Source: Ischnura elegans
Lineage: Eukaryota; Arthropoda; Insecta; Odonata; Coenagrionidae
Assembly (NCBI RefSeq): GCF_921293095.1
Contig: NC_060246.1
Coordinates: 138,632,198 to 138,696,197, forward strand
Length of the DNA: 64,000 bases
Direction of reading: 5' to 3'
A program made the translations under genes and the position numbers. This document shows, piece by piece, positions 37,100 through 50,312 of this stretch (within the stretch, counting starts at the first letter, position 1; the number at the start of each line of letters is the position of its first letter). The notes below the pieces were generated by a model, which saw only the letters and a program-made list of their open reading frames with translations, was not told where the DNA came from and searched no databases.

Positions 37100-40000
37100 A
37101 TGGCTGTGTTAGCAGCGGCGGCATTGCTCGATGAGCTTATGGGAAGGAATAGGAATGTGTTGCCTAATGAAAAGCACAATGAAATTAATTGGGAGGATCC
37201 AGAGGTAATTACCATTTATTAAAATCAAATCAGATTGGTTTTTTCTGTGCTCATCAGCTTATGCCAAAGTCGGCCATTACATCGTTTACGCCAACAATTA
37301 GTTTATTTTTCTTATATTCATTAATTTAATTCGTTATTTTCTGCCCTTTATTTCAGATATGTAAATTATATTTGGTTAACTTTTGTCCGCACGACTTGTT
37401 TGTAAATACGAGGGCTGACCTTGGACCTTGCAATAAAATTCACGACGATGAATTCAAACAACATTTCGAAAAAGCGTCACCGTACAAAAGACAGCCTTAT
37501 GAAGACGAATTCATCAGGTTTTGTCAGGGAATGCTGAACGAGGTGGAACGGAAGATCATGAAAGGAAAACAGAGACTGGCTTTGACCGGGAAAGGAGACA
37601 CGGTAGTATTGCTGTAGTGTTGTTGCGAAGCAGATTGAGTATTGTCACTGAAATGTGTAGTGTAATATGAATTCTTCTGGTTATTTTAGCCGACATTAAC
37701 TCCAGCACAACAACAGCGAAATGATGAGCAAATCCAGTTATTATCTGAGAAAATAAACAGGCTAGTGGATGAAGCCGAACAAATGGGCATACAAGGGAAT
37801 GTGGAAAAGGCTCAAGGATTGATGAAGTTGTGTGATCAGCTCAAAGACGAAAGGGAAGCCCTGAAGCGTCAAAATGAGAATAGTCATTGGCAGCAAGTGA
37901 GTATTTTGTGGAAATATCCATGAAAGGGGCTTTCCTTATTTATAGTCTGTGCCATTCGTGACTAAAGTGTGTCATGGTTTTGATATCCTTCTTCCTTTTT
38001 GAGCATTATTACTGGTACCTCCAAGTTAATTATTGTTTTTATCCTTAATAGTGGGGTAGCTTTTCTAAAAGTATTCCTCGGAGGGCATAAGACAAATTTT
38101 GGCATGCTTCAGTTATATATTGGGTTAAAAAGCTATCGATATGATTATAATAACATTGTATTCAGTCTTTTTGTTATAATGAAATGATGTTTGGCATTGT
38201 ACCTTCAACTTCATAATGCTCCAATTTGTGGAAGATTGACTTTTCCAAAGAATGATTGAAGAAATCCAAATGACAGTATAATGAGTTAAGTAGTAATATT
38301 ACATTCTGAAGTTCGGGTTACATCATTCATGAACCTTAAATAGGTGATGTGTAAATGTGTGAATAATCGTGAAGATGCACTGTGTAACAACCAACTTGTG
38401 TGAATACATGAGCATGTAATAGAACATGTTCTAATTAGGCTCATGCAATCATACATATTGTATTCTGGTCCACCAAAATCATTCACATATCCACTCATTA
38501 ACCTGTTTGTGGAATAGCATGGTATTTGGAGGAGTTCACCAACAGGTCGTGAGGAAGGGTTTGAGAAGGAAGGGTAGGGAGTATGATGGAGTTGGCATTA
38601 GCCTGCTCTTAATGAAAGCCACCAAGGGGACCATGGCCTAATGTCCCATCTGACGGATGGAGTGCTGTGCATGAAGTGCGCCTCCACAAAGCATTCTATC
38701 AGGGATTGGGTAGTCTCTAAAAAGTCTCTGCCATCACCGGGATTTAACCCAGGCCCACTGTTGTGAAGCCAGCACTAGAGCCACCAACTCGATTCCCAAA
38801 AACTTGAGAAAGTTAATATGCCATATAACCAGGCCTTAGTATTCTACTGTTAATGGTATCTTTGATAATTTTTTGCTGGTGTTTGATCTATTTGTTTTAC
38901 AGTTAATTAAGGCTGGGGTGTACAAAATATTTACCCTAACAAGTTAATGTGTATCATATGTATGAATGATTTTGGTGGAATGGAAAATGTACAAATGCAT
39001 GAATTAAATTAGAATAGGTTCTATTTTGTGCTCGGGCATTAGTTTTCACTCTGCATTTTCGTGTTCATTCTTGCATGATGCCATGAAAAATATTTCACTC
39101 ATTGTGTACATTGAAGTTGGCCATTTATAGGCTCTATTTTTTACACACGGCTATCATAATACAGTCGGATCCGGATTTAACGTCTTCGCATTTAACGTTT
39201 TTCCGCATTTAGCATTTATTTTTTTGGGTCCCGATTCATTCCCTATTAGGACAATGTAAAAATTATCCGTATTTAGTGTTTCCGCATTTTGCGTTTTTCC
39301 GCATTTATGGTCGTAAAAATTTGTCCCGCTCAAGATTTTTTTGCTCGATTTAACGTTTTTTCATGACGGTTCATCTAAATATTCGAATATATGCTCATCA
39401 ACAAGAACAGTCTCATGAAAGTTTACCAAGAGTCGATAGAATCTACCGGGGAACGCTTCTTCAAATGCTTCCTTCCGCGAGCGCAGCGCTGCGACCTTCA
39501 ACTCGCAAGCTGGGTGATTTGTCTTCTCGTAATGTTTCGCTCCCCTTCTGATCCAAAGACCAGGCACTTTTTGTATCAGATCCGATCTAATGGAGCAAAG
39601 TCATCCTTTAATAACCTCGAACTACCTTATCCTTCACTTCTTGAACTTGACTTCGATGATACGTGACGACTGATGACACGTCGAGTTATCCTCCGAGGGC
39701 CGCTACAATAATGTTTTCTCGTACCTAATGTTTTCAATTGATGGCTTATGCCCCTTTCAACTCTACTCCCTACGAGCAGTCCATTATTAGCCCAATATTT
39801 TTCCAGTCGGCTACTTTCTCTTTTCAAAAGAGGAGGCCCAATATCAATTGCGCAGTTCACTAGAAGATTCTTTCTGTAATCCATTCCAAGGTCAGTTTCC
39901 ACGGAGGGACAGCGAAAGAGCAGAGGAAGCGTTTCCCCTGTCATGACCGTGAGTTAGAGCATTCTTTCCATGCGGAACAACATTATTTTACATCGTAATT

Positions 40001-43000
40001 TACATATCCCGGAGCCAATTTACCGACATGCGGCTGATTGATATCGATGTCGATTCAAAAATATCTATCTGGTGCTAATTAATGTCAAAAGAGAATGACA
40101 ATCGGAGTTTTAACGAACTATCACGGTCCATGACTCAAAATAAATCGCTCATACTGGAAAAAAAATCACCGCATACTCACGGTAGAATAGATGAGCGCGG
40201 AAAAATACGAAAATCCGGCAGGTATCCCTTGGTGGTTGACTTCGACATCATAACCCTGACGAAATTGCCAAACTCCAGAGGCACTGACAATTTTTCTGAT
40301 GAAATCCAGTTTTGTTGAAGATTAAACCTTTTCACTTAACTTAAAGTTTAGCTAATCGTTATTCAAGGTCCAACCAAATTTCATTAAAAGCTGCAGAGAA
40401 ACAAGGTGATCAGCGCGCCGCGTAAACAACTTCTCCTGGTTCCATTCGACTTGCATGAGGCCGCGGATATATGACACCGAATCTGGTGCCATCATCGAGT
40501 TGAATCACCATCGACTTGTACGCATACTAGAAATAAGATTCTCCTTTTTTGGATGACCTCGAAATCCAAAATGTGCGCACGGGAGGCTTTTTAAAGGCTC
40601 ATAAATCCCTCGTTTCGCCGAGGCAACAGAAAACGCTAAGTTGGTATAATTCCAGAAAATCTCCCTTTTACTAGATATTCGGTAATTTAGATTTCGGGAT
40701 TAGCGATCTTCTGCTGTCCCTTTATTTCACTCATCTTTATAGATGCAATGACGATTTTTCGAGTACCTACTTACATCTTTTCTTATTATATTATTAAATG
40801 CTATAGTCACCTACATGTCACTTTTACAGAAAAAAATTTAAAATTTCATCGAGGCCACTGAAATGTACGTAAAAATGGAATCACTAATGTCCATAATAAT
40901 ATTCCGTGTGGGAATGCTTTTCAGTTGATGCATATTAAAATTTTCTTAAAATATTTCTTTAAAACAATAGGGTGGTTTCCTATTATTTTTTTATTGCCAA
41001 AATCGAAAGATTATTACACCTGGAGTACATATTTCACGCATTTAGATTTTTAAATGACGATATTTATTTTTCGCGATTAAATGAAAAGTGAAAATTTTCA
41101 AGCGCACGAAAATGCGACGCGTAAGTATGAATGCCGGGAAATCTCTCCGTGAGACTTATTTCTGGTTCCCGCTGCTCCTCTGTGAGGTGACCTTGAGGCG
41201 AGGCTTAGCGCTGATACGACGCAGGCTGCTAGCGGGTAGCTGAGTACCCTGCTGGCTGGTAGCGCTTGTCTTTAATAAGGATTATTAATACCTTATCAAA
41301 TGAAGAAAACTTTCTGACCTTAGCCAGTTTTAATAAGTGATTATTAAGACATGTTTCCCTGAGCTCTACGCCTCATGCATGCATTGGTAACCTCAGACGA
41401 TGTATAACTCCCATCTTCTCGTATAGAAACTAAGTCCCTGTGACGTCACGTGGAGTGGCATCGCATAGGTGCCAATCTGGCCTTTTCAAATGAGGATAAA
41501 AATGGACCATTGCCATTCGTCTGAACCGCTATTTCTAAAACGAAATAATTTGTATATTTTGAATACACTAATGGTGGGTAACGAATCGCAATCAATGCTT
41601 TTCGTTTTCTTTGATGAAGGAAACTACCCTTTTGTCATTCTCTCATTACTTATTTTTACTACCCATTTTTTTTAGCTGATTCCTGAAAAGTATTATCCAA
41701 CCTTCATAGGGCTGAAAACACTTAATCAATGAATTTTTTGCTGCATGCAGCACCTTTTAGTTACGTAAAATAATACTTTTTATTCATTAAAAGCCATTTC
41801 AATCATTACAGACCCTAAAGCCTGAAAAAAATGGCAGGTCCGCATTTAGTGTTTTTCCGCATTTAGTGTTTTAAAGTTTGTCCCCCCTGAAAAACCTTAA
41901 ATCAGGATTCTACTGTATTTATTTGTAGACGGCAGAAATGGCTGCAGCACAAGAAAAGCAGATGGAAGTTTGTGATGTGTGTGGTGCATTTCTCATCGTT
42001 GGTGATGCACAGCAGAGAATAGATGACCATCTGACGGGAAAACAGCACGTTGGATATGCCAAGCTAAAAGCTGCTATTGATGAAATAATGGTAGGTTAAT
42101 ATATTAGTTCTTAATGAAATCAGTCTTGGCTCTTGTCTACTCAATCTGATTCAAGTAAGAATTTCTCAAATTTGTTATTCCAGTCCCGTTTACTAGTCTT
42201 TAATAAGCTGAAATCAAAATCATTTAGTCATATTACCTAATTGGGTAGTTATGATTGCTCTTTCAATTTTTATATTTTTGACTCATTGCACCACACGGTG
42301 CTCCATGCTAGTTAAGGGGCTACGCCCTACTTAGGATCCCCAGATCTGGCTTTGCTGTCTAATTTTTTTGGTATTGGAACAATATTTGTGTGAGTAGAGG
42401 CTTAGCTTCCCAGATGAGAGGGAAAAGGAATAAAGATAGATTTATAGGGTAAGAGTAAGATAGGTTTAAAGGGAAAAGGTTTATAGGATGATGTCAGGAT
42501 CTTTTCTGATTTTTTCTCATCTGATCCTCCTAACTCATAATTTTCATGGTCCACATCACCGAATTACATTACACAGTGAGTGGTCTGTCATGCATTGGGT
42601 TGTATATAATATAGATGCTATCTGTGATGATATGTATTGTTATTTAAAAAACCAACTCCTGTACCTTAAATTATTTTATAGTTAACTCTTCCTGATTTTT
42701 CTTAATATGCGCTTTGCAGACCAACCGACAAAAGTCCAGAGAAGACAAAGAAAAAAAGAGAGATGAAGAGCGTAATGAAAGGTTAAAGCAAAGAGAGGAA
42801 GAAGAGAAACGTAAAGAAAAGGAGAGAGAAGAAAGGCGTAGATTGAGGGAAGAAGAAGAGAAGAGATCCCGGAAGAGTCGGTATCGCTCTAGGTAATAAT
42901 CATTTGTTCCTGCTTGAATCCATATCAGTCCTATTGTTTACGAGTCTTTTTTTCTTCTTTGATGATGAAAGGGTTGTGAGAGCATGACTTTAATCGTAAA

Positions 43001-46000
43001 TGCTAATTTTTTTATATATCCTGCCGATCTGCTTTTTGGGATTCAACTACATAATAAGATAAACATAGGCTTTCATTTCCCGCACTTTTCATTTTTATAT
43101 TGTATAATATACATACCCATTACATTTAACATTGAGGCAAGATGATATTTAGATTGTGAATCACTCCCTCAACTAATCGCTATACATTCCACATGTTATT
43201 ATTGCCTCAATAATTAAAATTCACCTTATTTGATTTGTTAGCATTCTGCAGAAGTTATCTGTGTACTTTTTTTAGGTGAATTTCCCTGCCAAACTAAAGA
43301 CACTTGTTGGTGAGAAGGTGGCAGCAGTTGACTTTGTTAAGGTATTTTTCTAGATTCATCAATTTATGCAAAGGAATTCAAGAAGCAACTTTGTTTAATA
43401 TTGTGAAAAGTAATAGGAATTTGGTATTATTAATTGCAGAACAGCATTTCCTCCTCTAATAGTTGATCTTAGAAGCAAGTGATTTTTTAGGCAACCATGG
43501 GTTACATTTGAATAATCTAATGCTACAAGGCTATAAATTATGATTATTGATACAAGGGTGCTCATGGCTTACTAGGTAAAGGAGAATAATATTTTATTAC
43601 ACTATAATGGGATGGGACATCTGCTGAGAAAAAGATATGCCTTTAACAGTCTATCGAGCTTCATGCTAGTGCTTTTGAGCATGCTACTTTTAAGATTGAA
43701 TCAAATGCTGCATTTTGATTATCCAAAGTTTTAAATAAAAATTTGTTTTTGTTTGTTTTCAAATAAAGTGCTCATAGTGGATGTGTATATTGATAACTAT
43801 GTGGCTTTTTAGCAGTTGAAATGTCTAATTTTAGTGACCGTTGATTCTCATAAGGTTAGCTGGGCAAGATTTTGAAATTCGTACATTATCCTTTCACTTT
43901 CAATTGTGTTTAATTATATTTTGTTGTTACTACTTATGAAGGGTATTTTATATATCTCCTCATTTAACGTCTAGCAAAGTGGAGCATGTTGAGTTATTTT
44001 AAATTCAGGGATACCTTGCGGTACTCATTACAATGAATGGGGACTATTACTATGCAAATTTCCTACAAGTTTCCTGTTGTCAGTTAGGCTTATTTTATGG
44101 ATCAAAGTTCTTTGGAGTTTCAATTTTTTGGATTGCTTATGGGAACTTAATAATCATAATTTTTTTGTCTCAGTTCCCAGGGGACGTTAAATGAGGATTC
44201 ATAATTTATTATATATTTCAAGAGCACGACCCAGCCACACATTCTATGACATAGGTATAGCTTTTTTTTACTAGATGATCATGGAGCTGGTTTATTGTAT
44301 TTGATGTAATATAATCTATACTTCTCACATTCCTCATGGTTATCTTAGATGAGGTTGTATGTGATGGTTGTGTCGATGTTATCATTGTTTTTGTTATATA
44401 TGTTAAAACACATCAGTCACTATTTAATCTCTTATAGTAGGTTTCAACTGAAGGCTAAGTATCATTTGGAGGTCTATGCAAACATTGAAAAAGGGGTCCA
44501 TATTTTCCTGTGCTGTGACTCATGCTGTCGATTCACACAATCAAACGACCACTGATTTATAAAGTTAAAGAATTTGAACAGTATTTAGTAAGGGGCCATC
44601 TTAACTGTTTGTATGATCCACTAAGATGTCCAGGTTAGTGGTGAATGAAGAACATTTTTCTGCCGCCTAACTTTCAACAGCTCAATCCAATCCAGGGTAA
44701 CGGAAATATCCTCCAAAGCCTCAGCCAACTAATGGTATTTAATATGTCTGCTGTTTTTGAATACCTATTGAGCCTACCCTTTTTGTCAAGGCATAAATTC
44801 AAGGTGTCTTCTAAAAATTCTTATTACAGTTTAGCTCTTAATTTTTTGTGCAATACACTCCAGTCAGAGTTTCATTTTGGGTGGCGTGATTCATCATTGG
44901 GTTGCACCTAACTTCCGATTGCACCGCATATGTTACTGTCTACAGAATAGGCCCACTGAGTTTTATGATTCAAACTTTTTATTTTACTTCATGGCAACAA
45001 CTGCAAAACAAAGAAAAACTGTAAATTTGCTTTTGCTCATAATGGAGGTTTGGTGTGACCCACCAGCAGGTCGTGCCGCACCACACGAATATTGCCCTGC
45101 ATGTAAATATATCATTATTGTTCTGTTCATGAATGCATTAAGTTCATTGTGTCTGCTAGTAATGGCAGTACAACAGGCTATTGATGACAAAACATATGGA
45201 AAATAAGAAGAAATCCATGCTTTCCTATTTTTCTCCAAATAGAGAAACGCCTCCTAGGCAAAATAATGATCGAGATTAAATGTAGGGGTTGACTTCCGTT
45301 CTTGTATCATATTGCTGTCTTCAACATTAAGAGAAGGAACACTTTGATGGAAGATTACTTATTTTAAACAGGCCATATTGCCCATGACAACAACTTATAT
45401 TTGTCAGAATTTTACTGCCTAATAAAACTCTTATTAATAAGTCTGGTAGCACAAGTAATCAGCTTCCTAAAATCAACCACATTAATGGGTGGAATAATGT
45501 CTTGAATTTTAATCCCCTGGTGAAGCACATAACCTCAGGATTTACTCTTGTAAAGCTGAAGGAGTACAGTCAGAGTAGTTCGTTGTCCTTAGTAACAGAA
45601 TTATATTGCTGGTAAAACAAAAGGTTTTAAGTATTTCCTCGGCCCCTTCATAAAGTTGAGATTCTCGTAATTAGCTGTTCTCACTATGCGGGGCTTTCAA
45701 TAATAAAATCTTCAACCTCGGATGCTGGAATATATTGTTATATGTTGCTGAATTGATTTCCAATTTTATCATTACCAACAATTTCATTCATCTAATCTGC
45801 ACTTCATTACAATTGGAGGTATGTGTAAATAATCCTGGAGTTGTCAATGTAGGTAATTGTTCTAGTTAGATCTCTTATTATGTCATTTATAAAGTGGACA
45901 GGGGAAGCTGCTATCTGAAACTAATTTGTTCACCATGCACATCACTGTTGCTCTTATTAAGTAGGATGAAGGTTAAGGGTAATTTTATTTTATAAAAGCT

Positions 46001-47807
46001 TCAAGTTTGATTGATGGTGATACTTAACAAAGATGTCAATCTTTTGGTACAAAGAACTGATGATGCATTTGCACATTAGAAAAAAATTAGTATTTTGTCA
46101 ATCATTTACCTCCGTATTCTATGTATGTGTAAATTATTATTGCTGGCATTGGGTTGTTGGCGTGTGCTTTAAGTAGTCTTATGAGACTTATCAACATATT
46201 TAACAAGGTTTCTCAAATTTTGGACATTTACACTTTTTTTTAAAGGCTTCAGGAATATGTCCATAAGTAATACTGTTGAATATTTTCATGAGTTTGCTGT
46301 TTAGTAATGAATAATAGTTGGTGCTTAAATATATTCCTGCATGTAGTATTTTCATACGTATACTTTAGCTTTTTAATTGTATCATTTAGCATTATTATAT
46401 TTGTAATATGTCAGTTAGCCTTCTTTTTTCCCTGAAATGGGAGTTCACCTTGCAAAATTTCTTTTATTTGTTAACACTCATACCCATCATCTGTTCAGCT
46501 AAACCATTGGTGTTGGGTATTTGTCATTAATTTCCAAATTTGTGATCAGGAGTCCTCGGCATAACATGCATTCAAGTGGTAGGAGTGAAAGAGGAGGCAT
46601 ACGTGATGACCGAGGAGACCGCCATGGGGACAGAAAAGACAGGAAAAGAAGTAGAGGATCCCCAGATAGAGGAAGGTATGGAAATTTAAGTGTTGTTAGT
46701 AAATTTCAATTTTAATTTATCATTTGAACTCCTGTACCAAATATTTTTAAATGTTGCATCATCATGTCTTTTTTTTTCAACTTTTTTATAAATGTGGTAG
46801 ACTAATATGTTACCTAAATGGAAATTTATTCTCCTGCCTGAGCCTTAATTAAAGGTTCAAGCAGATTGACTTTAAAATGTCATAGTAAGTCAATGTTCAA
46901 GATCTTCTCTTGATAAATTTGTCACCTCACTTGATGCATGGGAAATAATAAATATTCTGGTTTTAGTTGAAGGTGTTATAGGCTGTCAGAGGTTGGCTAT
47001 TTGTTATTTATTATATCCATAATCTAGTTTAATTTTACTTTCCTTGGCAGGTATTCGCCTCATAGTTCCAGAAAGTCTGATCATTACCACAGCAGTAGAA
47101 GTCGAAGTGGCGGAGCTTGGGAGAGTGGCCATGAAAGACATAGGGGAGGAAGATCCTCAGACAAGGATAGAGGTCAGTTTTTCCACTAATATCTTTAATT
47201 GTGATTTAGACTTTTGTGTTCATCCACCTAATGAGTGGAGACATTTTAAAATCATAGCATTTCATCATTGATAAACTTGTTATGAGGGTAACTTTTTGCT
47301 GTCCCTTAAACATTGTAGGCAAGTGTTGAGTTGCCAGGAAGTCTTGGGGTTAATTTTGAAATAAATTGTTTGTAATTGGGGTATAGAATTCCATGACTGG
47401 CTTGGGAGAAGATGCTATATCAAGTTTTTTCCCATTTGGCTTCATGGATGCTATGTTTAAAAAGTGTTCCATTTTTCATTTTCAGCTTTGCCCTGAATAA
47501 GAGGGATTGATTGTTCTAAATTATTTTTGTAGTTAGGAGTTGATGGTGTACATTAAAAAATCTGTTTAGAGTAGTATAGATGTTCGTTTAATATTTTTCC
47601 CTTAATTTTCCATGAGTGGTGAAGCTTAGCAGCTTTTTAGCTAACTATGTTAACGTGAAATTACTCTTTACAGGCTCAAATGGAGAGTTTGGATATTATA
47701 CTACCCCTCACCCCTCAACAATGGGTGATGGAAGTTATTATGATGATGTTGACAGCAAGAAAAGCCATCGTGGAGGAGGAGGATATTGGAGTTCGAAGGA
47801 TCACTAG
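37100..47807 (+). CDS. LUC7L3: LUC7-like 3 splicing factor, 8 coding exons
   Basis: Exons are 37,100-37,204, 37,357-37,602, 37,690-37,896, 41,929-42,090, 42,720-42,892, 46,550-46,675, 47,051-47,172 and 47,674-47,807. All junctions are GT-AG and in phase, giving 424 residues (human LUC7L3 has 432). LUC7 proteins are U1 snRNP-associated and tune 5' splice-site choice in the nucleus. The N terminus AALLDELMGRNRN is the family signature. Zinc finger 1 is CCCH with C37, C45, C60 and H64. A charged helix/coiled coil spans about 125-180. Zinc finger 2 is C2H2 with C201, C204, H220 and H226 (VCDVCGAFLIVGDAQ). Residues 241-297 are K/E/R-rich, 298-380 RS/RG-rich, and the tail (about 381-424) is Gly/Tyr/Ser-rich with GGGGYW. 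The short RS domain and Gly/Tyr tail differ from the long RS tail of vertebrates. Start Met fits the family start and lies just downstream of an initiator-like motif. It is divergently paired with CANT1. Confidence 0.96.
38571..38800 (-). repeat. tRNA-derived SINE-like element in LUC7L3 intron 3
   Basis: Read on the minus strand, the head near 38,797 has an A-box-like TGGCTCTAGTGCTGG, followed by a B-box-like GGGTTAAATCCCGGTG near 38,750. The body extends to about 38,571. It is antisense to the host gene. A different subfamily from the 12.3-kb copy is likely, as the bodies do not match by eye. Confidence 0.6.
39162..41915. mobile_element. pogo-like element (2.75 kb) ending next to LUC7L3 exon 4
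   Basis: It is flanked by TA (39,160-39,161 and 41,916-41,917). The ends are CAGTCGGATCCGGATTTAAC and, on the minus strand, CAGTAGAATCCTGATTTAAG. Sub-terminal GCATTTA.CGTTTTTCCGC motifs occur repeatedly at both ends. No transposase was recognised; the 68-codon minus frame 39,567-39,361 has no known similarity. About 1.25 kb of the core (about 40,360-41,640) matches the core of the element at 60,254-61,793. The right end lies 13 bp before the first base of exon 4. Confidence 0.88.
42893..46549 (+). other. LUC7L3 intron 5
   Basis: A 3,657-bp intron. Apart from a small MITE at 43,950-44,204 I see nothing definite. Plus-strand open frames at 44,645-44,911 and 44,877-45,206 have no recognisable family and lack convincing flanking splice sites. 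Confidence 0.5.
43950..44204. mobile_element. Small TIR element (MITE) in LUC7L3 intron 5
   Basis: Perfect 15-bp inverted repeats, TCCTCATTTAACGTC at 43,957-43,971 and its complement at 44,183-44,197, bound about 240 bp. The motif resembles the ATCCGGATTTAACGTC end of the element at 39,162, so a pogo-like relation is plausible. The outermost bases and TA duplication are decayed, so the ends are approximate. Confidence 0.65.
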
Positions 47808-48860
47808 TCAGTTAGAGAGAAAATTCCCCACTCTCCCACAGTCAAAATATTCAGTGAGTGACACTGACTAAGAGGTATGTGATAAAGTCATGTGAGGGAT
47901 CATGATGATGGTGGTGATGTCACTACATGTCGTGTACTCAGTTGCATTTTCAGGATCGCTTTGAGGTAAGTGGGATGCTCATGTATGGCAAAGTGTTCAA
48001 TGCATCCTCTACTTCAAGCATGGCCCGACTGAGTTATCTTTCATAGTCTGTCTTCAGTGATGGATCTTACAAGAGAATACCTAGTTAATTTTGAGGGTTG
48101 CTGTAAAATTTTGGCAGGATTTGTTATTGTTGTTAAAATCATTCAGTTAAGGCCAATTGGATAGTGGAATGAGAAAGACAGTATAGGAACAGCATTTTCT
48201 TCACTAACCCTGTGCCTCAATGAGCATCCATAAGTGTGGTACTTCTTCACGTGTTGGTGGATATTATTTAATTTTTTTTCTTGGCGTTTGAAGATTCCTC
48301 AGCATATATGAGGCAATTTTTTTAAGGTGTCAATGTACCTGGAGGATCTTCGAAAGAAGAATTCATTTGGATGTTAATAAAAAATCGAGAATTGTTTCCC
48401 CTCATGTAAGAATTAATAATATTTGGGGACTATTAAGTCTTTGTGTCTTGTCACAGGATTTTAAGGCATTTACTCCATATTGTGCTCAGCCCTGAATAAT
48501 CGGCGTCGTTACGTGTGTTGTCTGGCCAACAGCACGTAGTGTATCCTGTTTCAGCTTCTGGAATTTTGCCAGGTGACCCATAGAAGGCTAAGAAATTCTC
48601 ATTTTATGATATCAGTGGGGTCTTCTTGACTAACAAATGAAATTTTCATTTTAGGCTAATGAAACATTTAAATTTCATTGTTTTTTATATGTCATTTTGA
48701 AGTATTTTCTTTGCAAACTTGTTTTTGTTGAACATGTATTTTTTATTTTGAGGTGCTTGAAAACTCAAGTACATAATTTATTTTTGTATTCTAGTGATTT
48801 TTGGAAATATGTCATTCATTATGTCTGGGTGTCTCAATAAAATGCATTGGCAACATGTGC
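47808..48860 (+). terminator. LUC7L3 3' UTR and polyadenylation signal
   Basis: A canonical AATAAA lies at 48,836-48,841 in CTCAATAAAATGC, followed by a GT-containing stretch (GTGCAGTG). This would give a 3' UTR of about 1.05 kb from the stop codon at 47,805-47,807. Earlier cleavage is possible but no better hexamer was noticed. Confidence 0.55.
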
Positions 48861-49312
48861 AGTGACCAAAGATTTATTTGCCACTGTAAACTGCATAGTT
48901 TGCATAAAAAATAGTTTGGCTTAATAACTTATTTACTTTCAAATAACCTGTAAGTTTTAGCAGTTTAACAGGAATGGGACGATTTCAACCATGTAACTTT
49001 TCATTTGAGGATGAAATTATTTCCGTCAACTCTTCTGCTTGGTATTAATAACTTGCTTTTGAAAATATATTCTGTTTCCCCATCCTTCATTTTTTTACAA
49101 TAATTTTATTTTTACTACTTATGCTTGGGTCAAAGGGGAAGCTAATTAGATTATTAATGAGTTGAATACGATTTAAGTCCTAAACATATAAGTAGACTAG
49201 CAAACTTGATCTCATGGAAACTTGGTACTATTTAGGCAGATCATTAAAGGAAACTCACTTTTCAAATTTTAGTTTGAGAATTGTTCTTATGTTATTACCT
49301 ATTACAGCAAAC
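48861..49312. other. Short intergenic gap
   Basis: AT-rich sequence between the LUC7L3 polyadenylation signal and the composite transposon. No feature recognised. Confidence 0.5.
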
Positions 49313-50175
49313 TCCCAATTATTCGTGCTAACGATGCAAAGAGGTGGCACAAATAATCTGAAAACACGAATATTATAAACTTTCATTTAAATGTCTTGTA
49401 ATTTTCATTAATCAAACAATATATTGTTATGAACCCGTTCGCAAAATGACAAAAATATGCGGCCGGATGTTTCTTGACCCAGGAGGCGAAAGCCGCAAAT
49501 TTTTGTCTGAGATTTTTCTACGCAGGCGGACGAAAGCCAAAAATTTCCTCCCCAGTTTGGCCTAGACTAGTCAGACTGTAAACATGCCCGAGTGCGACGA
49601 AATATCTGGTTCTTTGGGCCGGAGGATGTGAGGCCAGACAATAATTTGCACTTGCGATATGAAATATAGAATTAATGATTGTAGATAACATTTTTCTTAA
49701 TTTATGATTGGTTAACCATTGAATAATCTTCTAAAATTAATCAAGAGTTTTTCTCTTGCCACTGATCATCATCTGCAGTATTCAAGCTGACGTCCAAGTA
49801 AACTTGACACTCCTTGTCAGCAAGTAAATTTAAAAAATTCCATTTTACAATGGGGATTCCAATGGAAATAATAACCTCGGTTTAGACTCCCATTAAAATG
49901 CAAGTGTTATGGTGCTTTGACACTCCTTGTCAGCAAATAAATTAAAAAAATTCCATTTTACAATGGGGATTCCAATGGAAATAATAACCTCGGTTTATAC
50001 TCGCATTAAAATGCAAGTGTTATGGTGCTTTGACACTCCTTGTCAGCAAATACCGTATAAGCGCGTGTAAGAGGCGCACCTTTTTTCCCAAGCATTGCAG
50101 CCGAAAATGGGGGTGCGCCTCTTACACAAACTTCTTATCTTGAAGAAAGATTTCGTGCTTTCCCGGCGAATGGAC

Positions 50176-50312
50176 TTGGTAAAGAGTTCTTGGGATCGCC
50201 ACCGGGTCAGGAACTCCATATCTGCCAACGTTTCGATGTCCGACTCGGTCATCGAAACGTTGGCAGATATGGAGTTCCTGACCCGGTGGCGATCCCGAGA
50301 ACTCTTTACCAA
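50176..50312. repeat. Near-perfect 63-bp inverted repeat with 11-nt loop
   Basis: Arms 50,176-50,238 and 50,250-50,312 are reverse complements with a single mismatch. The loop TCCGACTCGGT is itself partly palindromic. The symmetry makes both strands encode similar short peptides in this interval, which should not be taken as genes. Such identity indicates a recent origin or ongoing arm correction. Confidence 0.95.

Noticed and set aside
44877-45206. 109-codon plus-strand frame with hydrophobic segment and several Cys in LUC7L3 intron 5
   Set aside because: It matches no family I know, has no convincing splice or promoter signals, and the opposite strand is open over the same bases.
47680-47871. 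Second open frame over LUC7L3 exon 8 running past the stop codon
   Set aside because: It is out of frame with exon 7. The in-phase reading ends at 47,805-47,807 with a Gly/Tyr-rich tail.
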